A stretch of DNA of 61,100 bases from a virus. The translations under genes and the position numbers were made by a program. Below, in pieces: positions 32,801-42,275 of the stretch; position 1 is the first letter of the stretch, and each line of letters begins with the position of its first letter. The notes beneath the pieces are model-generated. The model saw nothing but the letters and a program-made list of their open reading frames with translations, was not told where the DNA came from and ran no database searches. Where the stretch lies: IMG/VR virus record IMGVR_UViG_3300021962_000107, positions 1-61,100 of that record; one strand, written 5' to 3'.

Positions 32801-35800
32801 AAAGAGGAGTTCCAGCACAAAATATAGTAAAAGCAGCAAAAAGAGCTGCAGAATTAAAAAATAGATTTTTTAGAAATTATAATGGAAATATTGATGAACA
32901 AACTTGGGGAAGAATTCAAAATGCAGCAGAAAGACAAGCAATTCTACAGTTAAATTCTGGAGGATCTGTTCCAGGAACTGGCAATAGAGATACAGTTCCA
33001 GCCATGCTTACTCCAGGAGAATTTGTTGTAAATAAAAAAGCAGCTAGTCAAAATCAAGGAATTCTTGAAATGATGAATGGTGGAAAAGTTAAAGGATACG
33101 AAGATGGTGGACAGGTCGTAGCAGGAAGAGGTTCAAGAATTTTATCAAGAGCAAAAGGTGTTGCTGGAGGTCTTGGAATTTCCAGTATGGCAGGTTCTGC
33201 ATTAGGTTATGCAGTTGGCGGAAATACAGGAGCTTTAATTGGATCTATTATTGGACCAATGTTGGCAAAGCCAGCAAAACTGGTTGGACTACAACTTTTA
33301 AAACTTGGAGTGCCAGTTCTTTCAGCCACTGCAGGATTTGCCCTTGCAGGATTTGCAATATATAAATTAAATAAAAGTTTAAATGATGCACAAAAGTCTG
33401 GAGCAAAGTTGTCAGACGCTATGTATGGATCTGCGGAAAAAACAAAAGCTATGGGTGAAGCTTTTGGAAGAGAAAGTTATGCACAAGCCTCTAGAAGAAT
33501 GGCTGTTGAAAAAGCTGGTGGTCAAGAAATAACACAGGAAGCACAAGCAGCTTCTAGTGAATTTTTGAAAACAGATGCAGCTACTCAAATGAAAAAAGAT
33601 TTAGAACTTGTTAAAAAATCTGGAGAAGATGTTGCATTAGCTTTAAGAAATCAACTTGCTTCATCAATTATAGCTGGAGTAATTAGTCCAGAAGAGGCAA
33701 AGGCAATTGCTATAGACATGGGCAAGGAGCTAAAGGATCAAAAGTTAGCAGTTAATGTTGCTGGACAACTAAGCTCTTTACTTGGTCCTAATGGAGAAAA
33801 GCTTTTAACAGATCCTACTGGAATTGTAATTGCTATAACTCCTCAGATTGATAAAAACAAAGTTAAAAATGATGCACAAGATGCATACAATGAATTAAAT
33901 CCTTTACAAGCATTTGGTCAATTCTTTAAAGGTGGAAAAGAAGAGTTTATAAGAAATTTCTCAATAGAGACAATATCTTCTCAAAATGCTTCAGCATTAG
34001 CTAAAGAAGCAGAAGCAAGAGCAATGCTTAATGCACAAGTTCAAGAAGGTACAATAACTCTTGAGCAATATATCAAAGCTGTTGGAAGTCTTGGAGAAGC
34101 TTCTAAATCAAGTCAAAAAGCAGTTGCTGATGCAAATGCTCAGGCTTTAGGCTTTGCAGATGTAGCAGCAATGAACTCTGCTGCAAATAGAATGTCTGAT
34201 CGTCAAAAACAGTTGGATACAAATACTGGTGCAAATGGACAGACTTTAACTGTAGAACAAAGAAACCAGCTATTAAATGAAGGATCTCAAGACATTGCAG
34301 GAAAACAAGCACTAGAATCTGCAAACAAAATAAAGGAACAGCTTAGAACAATCTTACTAGAGTCTGGATATGAAGATGCAGCAGCACAGTCAATAATTAA
34401 CGGTGTAGAGCAAGGATTAGCTTCTGGTAGAGTAGGAGATGCTGCTGGACTTTTTGCAAAAGTAATATCTGGAGAGTTAAGAGCTACAGATGTTGAAATG
34501 GTTGCAAGGCTTAAGCTAGAGGGTAATCTTGATCAAGCAGGTCTTGATGATTTAATTGCTAAAATTGATATATTAAGAACTGACCCAGAAGTTGATTTAA
34601 AATTTAATTTTAATAGTACTAATACTTCTAAAGATATTAATGATATATTTGCACTATATGATAAACTTCAAAAAACTCCAGATATTACAAAGAAAATGTT
34701 TGCTGAAGATAAATATACATCTGTATTCAAGCAATTTGGAATTGATTATAATAAAATAGCAGCACTACCTGATTTAGAACAAGCAATTGTAACAACAAAT
34801 CTTCAAAGATATGTAGATTATAGGGCAATAATTGTTAAGGATAGAGCTACAGATCCAGGTGAAGTTGCAAGAGATTTAAGAATTTTAGAGGACACCCTTG
34901 GTAAAAATATTAGAAGTACTTTTGGTACAAATTCTGGAGTAGATAAGCAACAAGATTTTTCAGGTTTTGGATCAGGTTCTGGAGGCGGTAGTGGAAAAGC
35001 TAATGAACTTAAGAAAATGCTTATGGAAAGATTTAGGCTTCAAGAAATGCTTATTGATAAAGAAGCAGAAGGTTTTAATAATAGAGTTAAACAATTAAAT
35101 AGAGAAATTGAGCTAGAAGAAAGACAGGTTTCTTTAAGACAAAAAGCACTTGACGATCTTTCTAAAAAAGAAGAAGAAGTAAATAAGGCTTATGACTTAA
35201 GAGTAGAAGCACTAGACAAGGTTTCAGAATCAAATTCAAGAATATCTGAACAACAAAGAGCAGCGACTGATTTAGCCTCTGCTCTTGCTTCTGGAGATAT
35301 TGCTGGAGCAGCAAATATTACTAGTGAAATGCAGCAACAGTCTGCACAATACCAGATTGAAGATGCTAGAGCAGCACTTGAAGAACAAAGACAAAAAGCT
35401 TTAGAGTCATTAACAATTTCTGTAAATGGTCAATTAATGACAAGAAAAGATATTGAATTCCAAATAGAAACAATTCAAAATAGAATTTATGATAAAGGGT
35501 TATTGGTTCAAGGACTTCAGGATAAACTTCTAGTTTTAGAAGATAAAAAACTAGCAGTTGCAAAAGAACGTGAAAAGGTTGAAACTAGACTATATCTTTT
35601 AGAACAAAGAAAAGCTATATTAGATTTAACAAAGGGTAAGGGCGGAAAACTTAATAAGAGTGAGTTAGCACTTCTTGCAGAATATAAATCAGCATATAAT
35701 CAAATTGCAGATATGTACAATGCATCTAATCCTGGAGCACAGGTAAAAAAGGTAAACTATGGCGGAACAATAAGAAAGATGGCTTTTGGTGGAATTGCAT

Positions 35801-36213
35801 ACAAGGGATCAAATGAACCAGCTCCAGCACTAAGAATGAATTATGGAAGCATCGTTCCAGGAATTGGAATGACGGATAAAGTTCCAGCTTTGTTAACCCC
35901 TGGAGAATTTGTTGTTAGAAAGCGTGTTGCAGATAAGAACAAGCCTCTACTAGAAGCTTTAAATAGTCAAGTATTTCCTGGAATAGGAAAGGGTATGTCT
36001 GCTCCAACATATTCTATTCCACAAAGTTCTGTATCAAATATGCCAATTAACAATACAACTCTTAACTCAACCTCTTCACCAATGTATAATAGTACATATA
36101 ACGTAAATGTAAATGTATCTGGAACTAATGCATCTCCAGATGATATTGCAAATGTAGTTATGGCAAAACTTTCTCAGCAAAATAGAGGGACTTTAAGGAG
36201 TAGTAGATATTAA
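29899..36213 (+). CDS. Tape measure protein
   Basis: 2104 residues. The N-terminal third contains the TP901-type tape measure domain (GKTFMDLEKQAVAFKKVYGD, LAAQAAAAGRQNADLTDAVSQATRLATLGQM, AAMQEGGVDAAEGANALKSGL). Hydrophobic segments lie near 510-560 and 1095-1160. Three copies of a PG-x-G-x-x-D-x-VPA-x-LTPGEFVV motif sit near 687, 1022 and 1984. A long coiled-coil region covers about 1690-1860. At roughly 0.15 nm per residue a tail near 300 nm is expected. Residues about 740-1015, between the first two motifs, look like an inserted Arg/Ser-rich domain. Confidence 0.95.
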   Translation: MAEVAKGIIDIEINTGSAASQLQSLQAQINAFNLALNKSNKAQGTFAAEYSKELQNAINKTGLFTAETIRLSTAAATLDKTLSKGKTTLGQFFSAKFNKDSAIAAETMALAAERAKRLQTQFIATSGAANGFQEAIAVRPLAAFSSEAAVAAQRTQILSNMFKQGTTQLVNFGKNVQWAGRQLMVGFTVPLTIFGSVAGKTFMDLEKQAVAFKKVYGDIFTTPAELDKNLEAVKGLAAEYTKYGIAVKDTIGLAAQAAAAGRQNADLTDAVSQATRLATLGQMDQNAALETTISLQSAFRLSGKDLADTINFLNMVENQTVVSLQDIAAAIPRVAPVIQGLGGNVKDLTVFLAAMQEGGVDAAEGANALKSGLASLINPTKQATEMLSGMGINLQSIIEANKGDLMGTVRSFAQALSSLDQFSRQQALEQVFGKFQYAKLGALFDNISRKGSQAQQVIETMGYSTEQLGATADKELKTIEESFGVQLTGAVERFKLAIAPIGQLFVQLAIPVVNFITKIVEGFNGLTEGQKKFTAIAAVIVGVVVPAVTMLTGLFLNLVGTLAKMTQGMALFSKGFITGGPIGAFKALTQSSKYLSLSEMDAAMAAQQLSGASQVLNATLIEQVGTANAAAAAIANLTKAYSAMAATQGAAGGLPSFGVASAAGTNAAKGVKTGGIRIRGLRRNTGGGVPGVGNTDTVPAMLTPGEFVVNKKATSQNLGLLKAINNGGIQKFSQGGNVLDEIAAVRAIGFGATGSIPSIRRNPAQRAVSIGGMFSEFARSLMVARLNQRSGFGGFRRVNLRGRSASGRISGSSNTSYSGTQGGSGYKPYTASRIENIIDSSFDEYGGAAARSQLVSGLTRQEGQRSSSLVFGHAVTPEFLSSTQGIGAQFGTRGSYPRANVSQLRGRIFGTSARDVSSDALLDILPSTGAVIPQRFNSQLGRGSGAPAQGFGKAEWFHEIELIEFLKQRGVPAQNIVKAAKRAAELKNRFFRNYNGNIDEQTWGRIQNAAERQAILQLNSGGSVPGTGNRDTVPAMLTPGEFVVNKKAASQNQGILEMMNGGKVKGYEDGGQVVAGRGSRILSRAKGVAGGLGISSMAGSALGYAVGGNTGALIGSIIGPMLAKPAKLVGLQLLKLGVPVLSATAGFALAGFAIYKLNKSLNDAQKSGAKLSDAMYGSAEKTKAMGEAFGRESYAQASRRMAVEKAGGQEITQEAQAASSEFLKTDAATQMKKDLELVKKSGEDVALALRNQLASSIIAGVISPEEAKAIAIDMGKELKDQKLAVNVAGQLSSLLGPNGEKLLTDPTGIVIAITPQIDKNKVKNDAQDAYNELNPLQAFGQFFKGGKEEFIRNFSIETISSQNASALAKEAEARAMLNAQVQEGTITLEQYIKAVGSLGEASKSSQKAVADANAQALGFADVAAMNSAANRMSDRQKQLDTNTGANGQTLTVEQRNQLLNEGSQDIAGKQALESANKIKEQLRTILLESGYEDAAAQSIINGVEQGLASGRVGDAAGLFAKVISGELRATDVEMVARLKLEGNLDQAGLDDLIAKIDILRTDPEVDLKFNFNSTNTSKDINDIFALYDKLQKTPDITKKMFAEDKYTSVFKQFGIDYNKIAALPDLEQAIVTTNLQRYVDYRAIIVKDRATDPGEVARDLRILEDTLGKNIRSTFGTNSGVDKQQDFSGFGSGSGGGSGKANELKKMLMERFRLQEMLIDKEAEGFNNRVKQLNREIELEERQVSLRQKALDDLSKKEEEVNKAYDLRVEALDKVSESNSRISEQQRAATDLASALASGDIAGAANITSEMQQQSAQYQIEDARAALEEQRQKALESLTISVNGQLMTRKDIEFQIETIQNRIYDKGLLVQGLQDKLLVLEDKKLAVAKEREKVETRLYLLEQRKAILDLTKGKGGKLNKSELALLAEYKSAYNQIADMYNASNPGAQVKKVNYGGTIRKMAFGGIAYKGSNEPAPALRMNYGSIVPGIGMTDKVPALLTPGEFVVRKRVADKNKPLLEALNSQVFPGIGKGMSAPTYSIPQSSVSNMPINNTTLNSTSSPMYNSTYNVNVNVSGTNASPDDIANVVMAKLSQQNRGTLRSSRY

Positions 36214-36800
36214 TGGTTAGTAGTGCATATTTAAGTGCTAGAAAAAAGTGGATAAGACCACAAGCAATTGTTTTCTCTAATAACTCTGGAGGAATTTTGG
36301 ATGGTGTCCCACAAATTTCTGGAACTGAAAGAGAAGACTTTATTATTCTTTCTGATCACAATAGAAGTGAAATTTCATTTAATACTAATAGACTTGAGAA
36401 TAGAAAAAGAATGGTAAATGGTCATATGCGTTCTTATCATATTGCAGATAAAATGAACATATCTTTTTCTTACAATCTACTCCCTTCAAGATCTTTTGAT
36501 GGAGATCCAGAATTTAACAGCAATGGTGTTGCAACAATATCAGGTCTGTCAGAATATACAGCAGATGGTGGTGCTGGTGGTGCAGAATTGTTAGATTGGT
36601 ATAGTTCTAACCCTGGCTCTTTTTATGTATTTTTATCTTATGACAAACCACAAAACTTTTCTGTGGGTATTTATGATAAACTTGACAAATATTCAGATGT
36701 CCTAGAAGTTTTTATCTCAAACTTTAGCTATAATGTTGTAAAAAGAGGTGGAACTAACCACGACCTTTGGGATATTTCTATTTCTCTTGAGGAAGTATAA
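36213..36800 (+). CDS. Distal tail (Dit-like) / minor tail protein
   Basis: 195 residues, TAATG overlaps on both sides. RKKWIRPQAIVFSNN, LSDHNRSEISFNTNRLENRKRMVNGHMRSYH-type pieces and a beta-rich C-terminus ending in YNVVKRGGTNHDLWDISISLEEV are similar in layout to the short protein found after the tape measure in actinophages and other long-tailed phages. It would start the tail tip and connect tube to hub. Family assignment by position and pattern only. Confidence 0.65.
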   Translation: MVSSAYLSARKKWIRPQAIVFSNNSGGILDGVPQISGTEREDFIILSDHNRSEISFNTNRLENRKRMVNGHMRSYHIADKMNISFSYNLLPSRSFDGDPEFNSNGVATISGLSEYTADGGAGGAELLDWYSSNPGSFYVFLSYDKPQNFSVGIYDKLDKYSDVLEVFISNFSYNVVKRGGTNHDLWDISISLEEV

Positions 36801-39800
36801 TGTTTTCAGATAGTGACCTAATAAATCATCTTCAAACAAAAAATAGTATTGATGTTGATTCTTTAATTATTGCTGAGTGGAATCAAAATGATTTACTTAA
36901 TCTACAGGATTATGGAAATTATAGATATAGACCAGACAGTGCAAGTGTTGTTTTTAGAACTCTTTATCCAGAATATGATTCTCAGGATAGTGCAAACGTT
37001 TACACCAATGCTTTAGAGTCAACAACTATTTCTCAATATAGAACAGATGATCCAAACGATCCATTAACTTTTATTAAAACAGAAACTAGTAGAGAGCTTT
37101 ACTATTCATTAAAAGATTGTATAAAACCATTCAGACCAAGGTCTGGTATAAATAAGATTCTATACTTTGGAGAATCTAATGTTAACAATACAAAGTTTGT
37201 TGACAGTATTAGATCTGGAAAAAGACCAAGATACTACTTTTCTTCAAGATTTGATAAATTTAAGTATTGGAATTCTTATAGAAAAGAATCTGGACAAGAG
37301 TTTGGAATATCAAGTACTGCATCAACAGCCTTTGTTCAGGGGGATGTTTCATATAAAATAGAAGATTGTGCCCCTTTTGTTGTTTACAAAAATGACGTTG
37401 CAGCTAACAGAATAGTTGTAAAAATGCAAACCAATCTAGCAGACCCATCAGCAGTTGGAATAAATGGAGAATTTTTGGTTCCTGGAAGAATCAGAAGTAA
37501 TAATAATTTATTTATAGATCCACTTCAAGATGTAACAAAATCATCTGTTCCAAAAAGATGGAAAATTCAATATCTTGATTCAAATAATAACTGGATAAAT
37601 GCTATATCTTTTAATGAAACTTCAACAAGAAAAGATGGTTCAAGGATTGTCCCTTGGGATGGTCATGTAGAAATTTATTATGGTATAAAAATACCTGAAG
37701 CATTTAAGACAAATTTTCATCTATATGGATATTTAGATACAGTTGATCAGCTACCAGATGCAATTTATATAAATAGAAATATTGTAAGTGGAGACGCATA
37801 TATAGTTGGAAGTTCAACAACACAACCAGGAACTTTATATATTTGGAATGAAGGTGATCAAGAATGGACTACACATGCTGTAGAGTATGGATTTTCACTA
37901 TTAGAAGATGATGATACAAAAAGAGTTGGACTAATTAAAAAAATACTAAATCCAGACTACTTTGTCACTGAAGGTGCTAATACATATAGAGATTTTGTTT
38001 TTATTAAGGGAATTAGGGTTGTTGTAGAAACCATGTATGCTCCAAACAAACCATTTGATTTAATTGAATTATCTCCAAGACTAAAAGTTGATATAACAGA
38101 CTATGTTTTAGACTATGAAATAAATAAAAATCTCATGGCAACAGATTTTGGATTACCAGTTGGTGGGCTAGTAGCTTCTACAGGTGGGATTAATTTATCA
38201 AATCATGATGGTGTATTTACAGAATTAAATACATTTAACACAGCCACTAAGACTGGAAGTATAATTGCAAATAATCTTAAGCCACAAATAAAATTTGATT
38301 TTTACGAATCTGTATTAGATGTAAATGGATATGATAAGTTTATTCCATTAAAAACTTTTTATTCAGAAAATGCTGCAATTGCAACAAGTGGTATGCAAGA
38401 TGTTTCCTTAAATTTAAGAGATGCATATTTTATTTTAGAATCAAATAATGCTGCTCCAATATTTTTACAAAACTGTACCTTGACTATGGCAGTTGCACTT
38501 CTTTTAGACAATATTGGTTTTAGTAATTATGTGTTTAAGAGTATTAATACTGCAAATGATCCAGTAGTTCCATTCTTCTTTATTGAGCCAGACGCTTCAG
38601 TTGCAGAAGTATTACAAAGACTTGCACAGGCAACTCAGACAGCAATGTTCTTTGATGAATATAATAACTTTGTAGTTATGCCAAAAGAATATTTAATGCC
38701 AGACATTTCAGTAAGAGATGATAACTCTGCTATTTCTGAAAGACTTACAACACTCTATGGACAAAAGACTGGAAATATTGTTCCAAATATTGAAGCCGTT
38801 GGAGGATTTGAAACAAAAATTTTAAATGATGGAAAAATTAACTATACAACAAGATATATTCAAAGAGAAGTTTCAAGACTAGAACAGGCAAGTTTAAGTT
38901 TAAATGAAAGAACCTATGGATATAAGAGTGCAATTCTTTGGGAGCTTGGAGATCAAAAAGAGCTAAGAACTATAAATCAACCAACAGCAGACGTAGGGTA
39001 TGCACTTGGAGCAGTCCCACTTGGAACCAGTCTTGGAAGTGTTGTCCCATATGTAGAAAATTATGAGATTAAAAATAATACAATAGATGTTGGAGAAAGT
39101 GCTTTTTGGCTTCCAAGATTCCAGGGATACTTGTATGCAAATGGAGAAATTATCAGATATGATGCACAAGAATATCACGTTACTGCTACTGGAAATGTTT
39201 GGATTTCAAGTAATAATGAATATCAAAAATACTTTTCAAAACTTCCATTTAATGGAAAAATGATTCTTACTGGAAACCTTAGAATTTATACAGAACCATA
39301 TTATGAAAATGCTTCAGGTGCAAACTTTGAAGGTATAGAAGAAAATGTTAGATATAAAAATGGTCCAGTAAAAACTCATGGTAGAGGACAGTTTGGAACA
39401 ACCATAACAAGTCATTCTGCAGGTCTAAATCCATACTGGGAAAATGTTGACAATAGGCAGTCTTTTAGAATGGACTCAAGTAAAATTTTTGATACAAAGC
39501 CATTAGAATTATTGCCAAAGCCTCCAGTATCAGGATCTACACTAGGATCACCGCTTGGAAATGATACAGTTTCTAGAGATCAGTCTTCTATAACTAGCAA
39601 AATTGCTAACTTTATGAAAAAATCTACAAGAACGGAAGGATTTTCTAGCTATAGACAGCAAGATGTTGCAGGAATTCAATCCTCTGCTTTAATTTTTAAT
39701 GGACCATATCCAGTTCCATCATTTACAGGGGGGTCTTCACCAACTGATTTAGTTAACTATGTTTATAAAGATTTAGATACAGACTATAGACATGTTGGAA

Positions 39801-41290
39801 CTAGAATGAGAATTCTTGGAAAGCAAAAAGATGATAAGACTCAATCTGCACTAAACTCTATTGAGTTTTATAAGGTAAATATTCCTGGTGCAAACTCAAA
39901 TATTACAGAGCTTTCTGGAGGCTCTGGAGGAATTGGGTACATGATTGATCCAGCAACAAATTCTGGATACTATCTTGAAATAGCTTCTCTTTCCTCAGAT
40001 GTATTATCTTATTTTGGTTCAGATAGAACTCTGTATACTGTAAGTGGAAGCACTGTTACTGCTTCTACAGTTTCTGCTTCTACCACCTTTACAGATGTTA
40101 TTGAAAATATAATACTTTATAAAGTTGAAAAAACTCCTTACTTATCTCCAGAACCTGGAAAAGAAAACATTGCAGTTCCTAGAAAACTATGGGGATCTCT
40201 TGCAAGAATTCTTGTTGATGAAGGCAAGTTTATTGGATCTGATAGATTAACTTCTCAAGAAATTCCAGTTTATGATTTAGCACTAGATGTAGAAAGATCT
40301 CCAGATGGTTCTAGAATAGATTTCTCAATATATTTAAATAATAAATTAATTGGAAAAGTAAGTGATACAAGTCCTTTAAACATGCCACAGTCTGGACTAA
40401 AGGCAGGACTATTTACAAGAGGTTCAAGTAAGTGTATGTTTGAAAACATATATGCTTTAAAAAATAAAGTAGAAAATGATCCACCAATAAGTGAGAAGCT
40501 TAGCGAGGATATTTCTGCTGAATCTTTGAGAAAATATTCTGTTCCATCTTTTGTTCAAAAAACATTCCTGTCTTCTATTGGAACTGAAACAAGACCAACT
40601 GTAGATTTTTACTTTGAAGAATTTGGAACAATATTAAGAGAATGTGCATATTTTAATATTAAATATGATCAAGCCTATCCAGCCTTAATTGCAAAACTTG
40701 TTCCCCCATTCACTACTGAAAAATCATACCAGATATCTGGATTTTTGCCAGGATCTTATGGTGCTGAGTTTTTAATATTTAATACTACAGACAAGGCTAT
40801 TGATCTTAGTGAAAGTTCTACAAATAGAATTATGATTCAAGGAATTACTTTTACTCAAAATATCTCTAATGTGTTAACAGTAGATGACTACTTTAAAGAA
40901 TTATCAAACTTCTCTGACCCAGTTCTTACAAGTAATAACCTAATTGTTTCTCCAGGAAGGTCCGAAAAGATTTATGATAATATTAAAAATAGCAGGGCTA
41001 TTTATGGGAATAAATCATTTTCTTTAGATTCTGTATATATTCAAAATGAAGATTCTGCAAAAGATATTATGAAGTGGATTTTAGATAAAACAATTAGACC
41101 AAGAAAAGTATTTGAATTAGACACATTTGGAACGCCACATGTACAGCTTGGAGATATTATTAAAATTAACTTTGATTTACCAGAAGGTGTTAAAATGGTA
41201 GATGAAAATAAAAAATTTGTTGTAATATCTGCCCAGTATGGAAGATCTTCTTCAAATGTTAAAAGCCAATTAAGGATTATGGAGGTTTAA
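36800..41290 (+). CDS. Tail tip hub / large minor tail protein
   Basis: 1496 residues. The central part (VAEVLQRLAQATQTAMFFDEYNNFVVMP, near 600-635) and the C-terminus (FELDTFGTPHVQLGDIIKINFDLPEG, near 1437-1460, followed by FVVISAQYG) are typical of baseplate hub proteins of siphoviruses that form the tail-tip ring. A LamG-like insert (LALDVERSPDGSRIDFSIYLNNKLIGKV) is near 1155-1185, suggesting carbohydrate contact. Overlaps the Dit-like gene by one base. It is the largest tail-tip protein and probably anchors the fibres encoded downstream. Confidence 0.78.
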   Translation: MFSDSDLINHLQTKNSIDVDSLIIAEWNQNDLLNLQDYGNYRYRPDSASVVFRTLYPEYDSQDSANVYTNALESTTISQYRTDDPNDPLTFIKTETSRELYYSLKDCIKPFRPRSGINKILYFGESNVNNTKFVDSIRSGKRPRYYFSSRFDKFKYWNSYRKESGQEFGISSTASTAFVQGDVSYKIEDCAPFVVYKNDVAANRIVVKMQTNLADPSAVGINGEFLVPGRIRSNNNLFIDPLQDVTKSSVPKRWKIQYLDSNNNWINAISFNETSTRKDGSRIVPWDGHVEIYYGIKIPEAFKTNFHLYGYLDTVDQLPDAIYINRNIVSGDAYIVGSSTTQPGTLYIWNEGDQEWTTHAVEYGFSLLEDDDTKRVGLIKKILNPDYFVTEGANTYRDFVFIKGIRVVVETMYAPNKPFDLIELSPRLKVDITDYVLDYEINKNLMATDFGLPVGGLVASTGGINLSNHDGVFTELNTFNTATKTGSIIANNLKPQIKFDFYESVLDVNGYDKFIPLKTFYSENAAIATSGMQDVSLNLRDAYFILESNNAAPIFLQNCTLTMAVALLLDNIGFSNYVFKSINTANDPVVPFFFIEPDASVAEVLQRLAQATQTAMFFDEYNNFVVMPKEYLMPDISVRDDNSAISERLTTLYGQKTGNIVPNIEAVGGFETKILNDGKINYTTRYIQREVSRLEQASLSLNERTYGYKSAILWELGDQKELRTINQPTADVGYALGAVPLGTSLGSVVPYVENYEIKNNTIDVGESAFWLPRFQGYLYANGEIIRYDAQEYHVTATGNVWISSNNEYQKYFSKLPFNGKMILTGNLRIYTEPYYENASGANFEGIEENVRYKNGPVKTHGRGQFGTTITSHSAGLNPYWENVDNRQSFRMDSSKIFDTKPLELLPKPPVSGSTLGSPLGNDTVSRDQSSITSKIANFMKKSTRTEGFSSYRQQDVAGIQSSALIFNGPYPVPSFTGGSSPTDLVNYVYKDLDTDYRHVGTRMRILGKQKDDKTQSALNSIEFYKVNIPGANSNITELSGGSGGIGYMIDPATNSGYYLEIASLSSDVLSYFGSDRTLYTVSGSTVTASTVSASTTFTDVIENIILYKVEKTPYLSPEPGKENIAVPRKLWGSLARILVDEGKFIGSDRLTSQEIPVYDLALDVERSPDGSRIDFSIYLNNKLIGKVSDTSPLNMPQSGLKAGLFTRGSSKCMFENIYALKNKVENDPPISEKLSEDISAESLRKYSVPSFVQKTFLSSIGTETRPTVDFYFEEFGTILRECAYFNIKYDQAYPALIAKLVPPFTTEKSYQISGFLPGSYGAEFLIFNTTDKAIDLSESSTNRIMIQGITFTQNISNVLTVDDYFKELSNFSDPVLTSNNLIVSPGRSEKIYDNIKNSRAIYGNKSFSLDSVYIQNEDSAKDIMKWILDKTIRPRKVFELDTFGTPHVQLGDIIKINFDLPEGVKMVDENKKFVVISAQYGRSSSNVKSQLRIMEV

Positions 41291-41291
41291 A

Positions 41292-42275
41292 ATGCCAGGC
41301 GAAAATTCAGGTCCAGCAGGAGCGGCAAATACTAGGAGAACTTCTCCTCCACCACCACCTCCACCAAGGAAAAGTCCACCCCCTCCACCTCCTCCTCCAC
41401 CAAGGAAGACACCTCCGCCACCACCGCCACCACCCCCACCGCCTCCACCAAGAAGCGACTCCGTTCAAGCAGCACAAGCTGCTGCAAGACTTGCCTCTCC
41501 ACCACCTCCTCCAAGAAGCGACTCCGTTCAAGCAGCACAAGCTGCTGCAAAGGCTTCTGCACAAGTTACGGCAGAAGCAGCAAAGTATGCTGAAGCTGGA
41601 CCAAACTTTAAAGGAGCTGGAGTAACTCCATATTTAGATAAAAATGGAAATGTAACACCAATAAGTACTAGCTCAGGACCATCAAAAACACCTCCACCAC
41701 CTCCAGCAGTGGATGATTTTGTAGAAGTTCTTAAAATAATGGATCCAACCCCAGAGCCACCAATGACAATTATGCCAGTTCCTGACTCTGTTGTAAAAAT
41801 TGCAACAAGAAATGTTACAGATATTTCTTCATTAGTTCCACAATTTGATCCAGAATATATTAAGAAAATATTGTTTGAAAATCTTTCTGCAATAGAGTTA
41901 TCAATAGTTGAAAGACACGATACAATTGAGGGAATTAATCAAAGGTATTCTATTATTTCTAACCTTTCTGAAATAAGAGAAAAATATGATGTAGCTAAAC
42001 AATTAACTGTTATGGACAAGTTTAAGCCACTAACAAAAATTTTTACTATTAATATTGAAGATAAAATTCCTCAAGAAGACTATCTTGTATTAGAAGGTCT
42101 TGACTCTACCTATCAATACCTTGATCAAAATAATAATATAGTTACTCGTGAAAAGGGGTATTATTATATTGACACTAATGGAGACCTTGTTATAGAGTTA
42201 ATAAACTTAGAAAAAAACCAGGAAGTAGAGATTTTGATAGACACAAATGGTACAATATATAGGATGGAATCATGA
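41292..42275 (+). CDS. Polyproline-rich tail protein
   Basis: 327 residues with a GGAGG ribosome site. The N-terminal 140 residues contain at least five proline runs (up to 13 prolines) separated by short basic or Ala/Gln-rich pieces, including two copies of PPPPPRSDSVQAAQAAA. The remaining part is a compact alpha/beta domain (DPEYIKKILFENLSAIELSIVERHDT, then YYYIDTNGDLVIELINLEKNQEVEILID in pieces). A polyproline rod may act as a stiff arm from the tail tip. Proline codons are mixed, which lowers DNA slippage. Overlaps the next gene by four bases. Confidence 0.75.
   Translation: MPGENSGPAGAANTRRTSPPPPPPPRKSPPPPPPPPPRKTPPPPPPPPPPPPPRSDSVQAAQAAARLASPPPPPRSDSVQAAQAAAKASAQVTAEAAKYAEAGPNFKGAGVTPYLDKNGNVTPISTSSGPSKTPPPPPAVDDFVEVLKIMDPTPEPPMTIMPVPDSVVKIATRNVTDISSLVPQFDPEYIKKILFENLSAIELSIVERHDTIEGINQRYSIISNLSEIREKYDVAKQLTVMDKFKPLTKIFTINIEDKIPQEDYLVLEGLDSTYQYLDQNNNIVTREKGYYYIDTNGDLVIELINLEKNQEVEILIDTNGTIYRMES
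41448..41550 (+). repeat. Perfect 40-bp direct repeat in the polyproline gene
   Basis: The 40 bases at 41448-41487 are repeated without change at 41511-41550, 63 bases apart, in the same frame. They encode the RSDSVQAAQAAA piece. Perfect identity suggests a recent duplication or gene conversion. Confidence 0.85.
42248..42256 (+). promoter_or_regulatory. Possible internal promoter (TGGTACAAT)
   Basis: TG-G-TACAAT near the end of the polyproline gene precedes AGGATGG and ATG 42272. It may give the following genes an extra transcript, although the genes also overlap and are probably co-transcribed. Confidence 0.35.

Noticed and set aside
41307-41564. Two reverse-strand frames rich in Trp/Arg or Val
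   Set aside because: Antisense shadows of the polyproline gene at 41292; composition follows from CCA/CCT codons.
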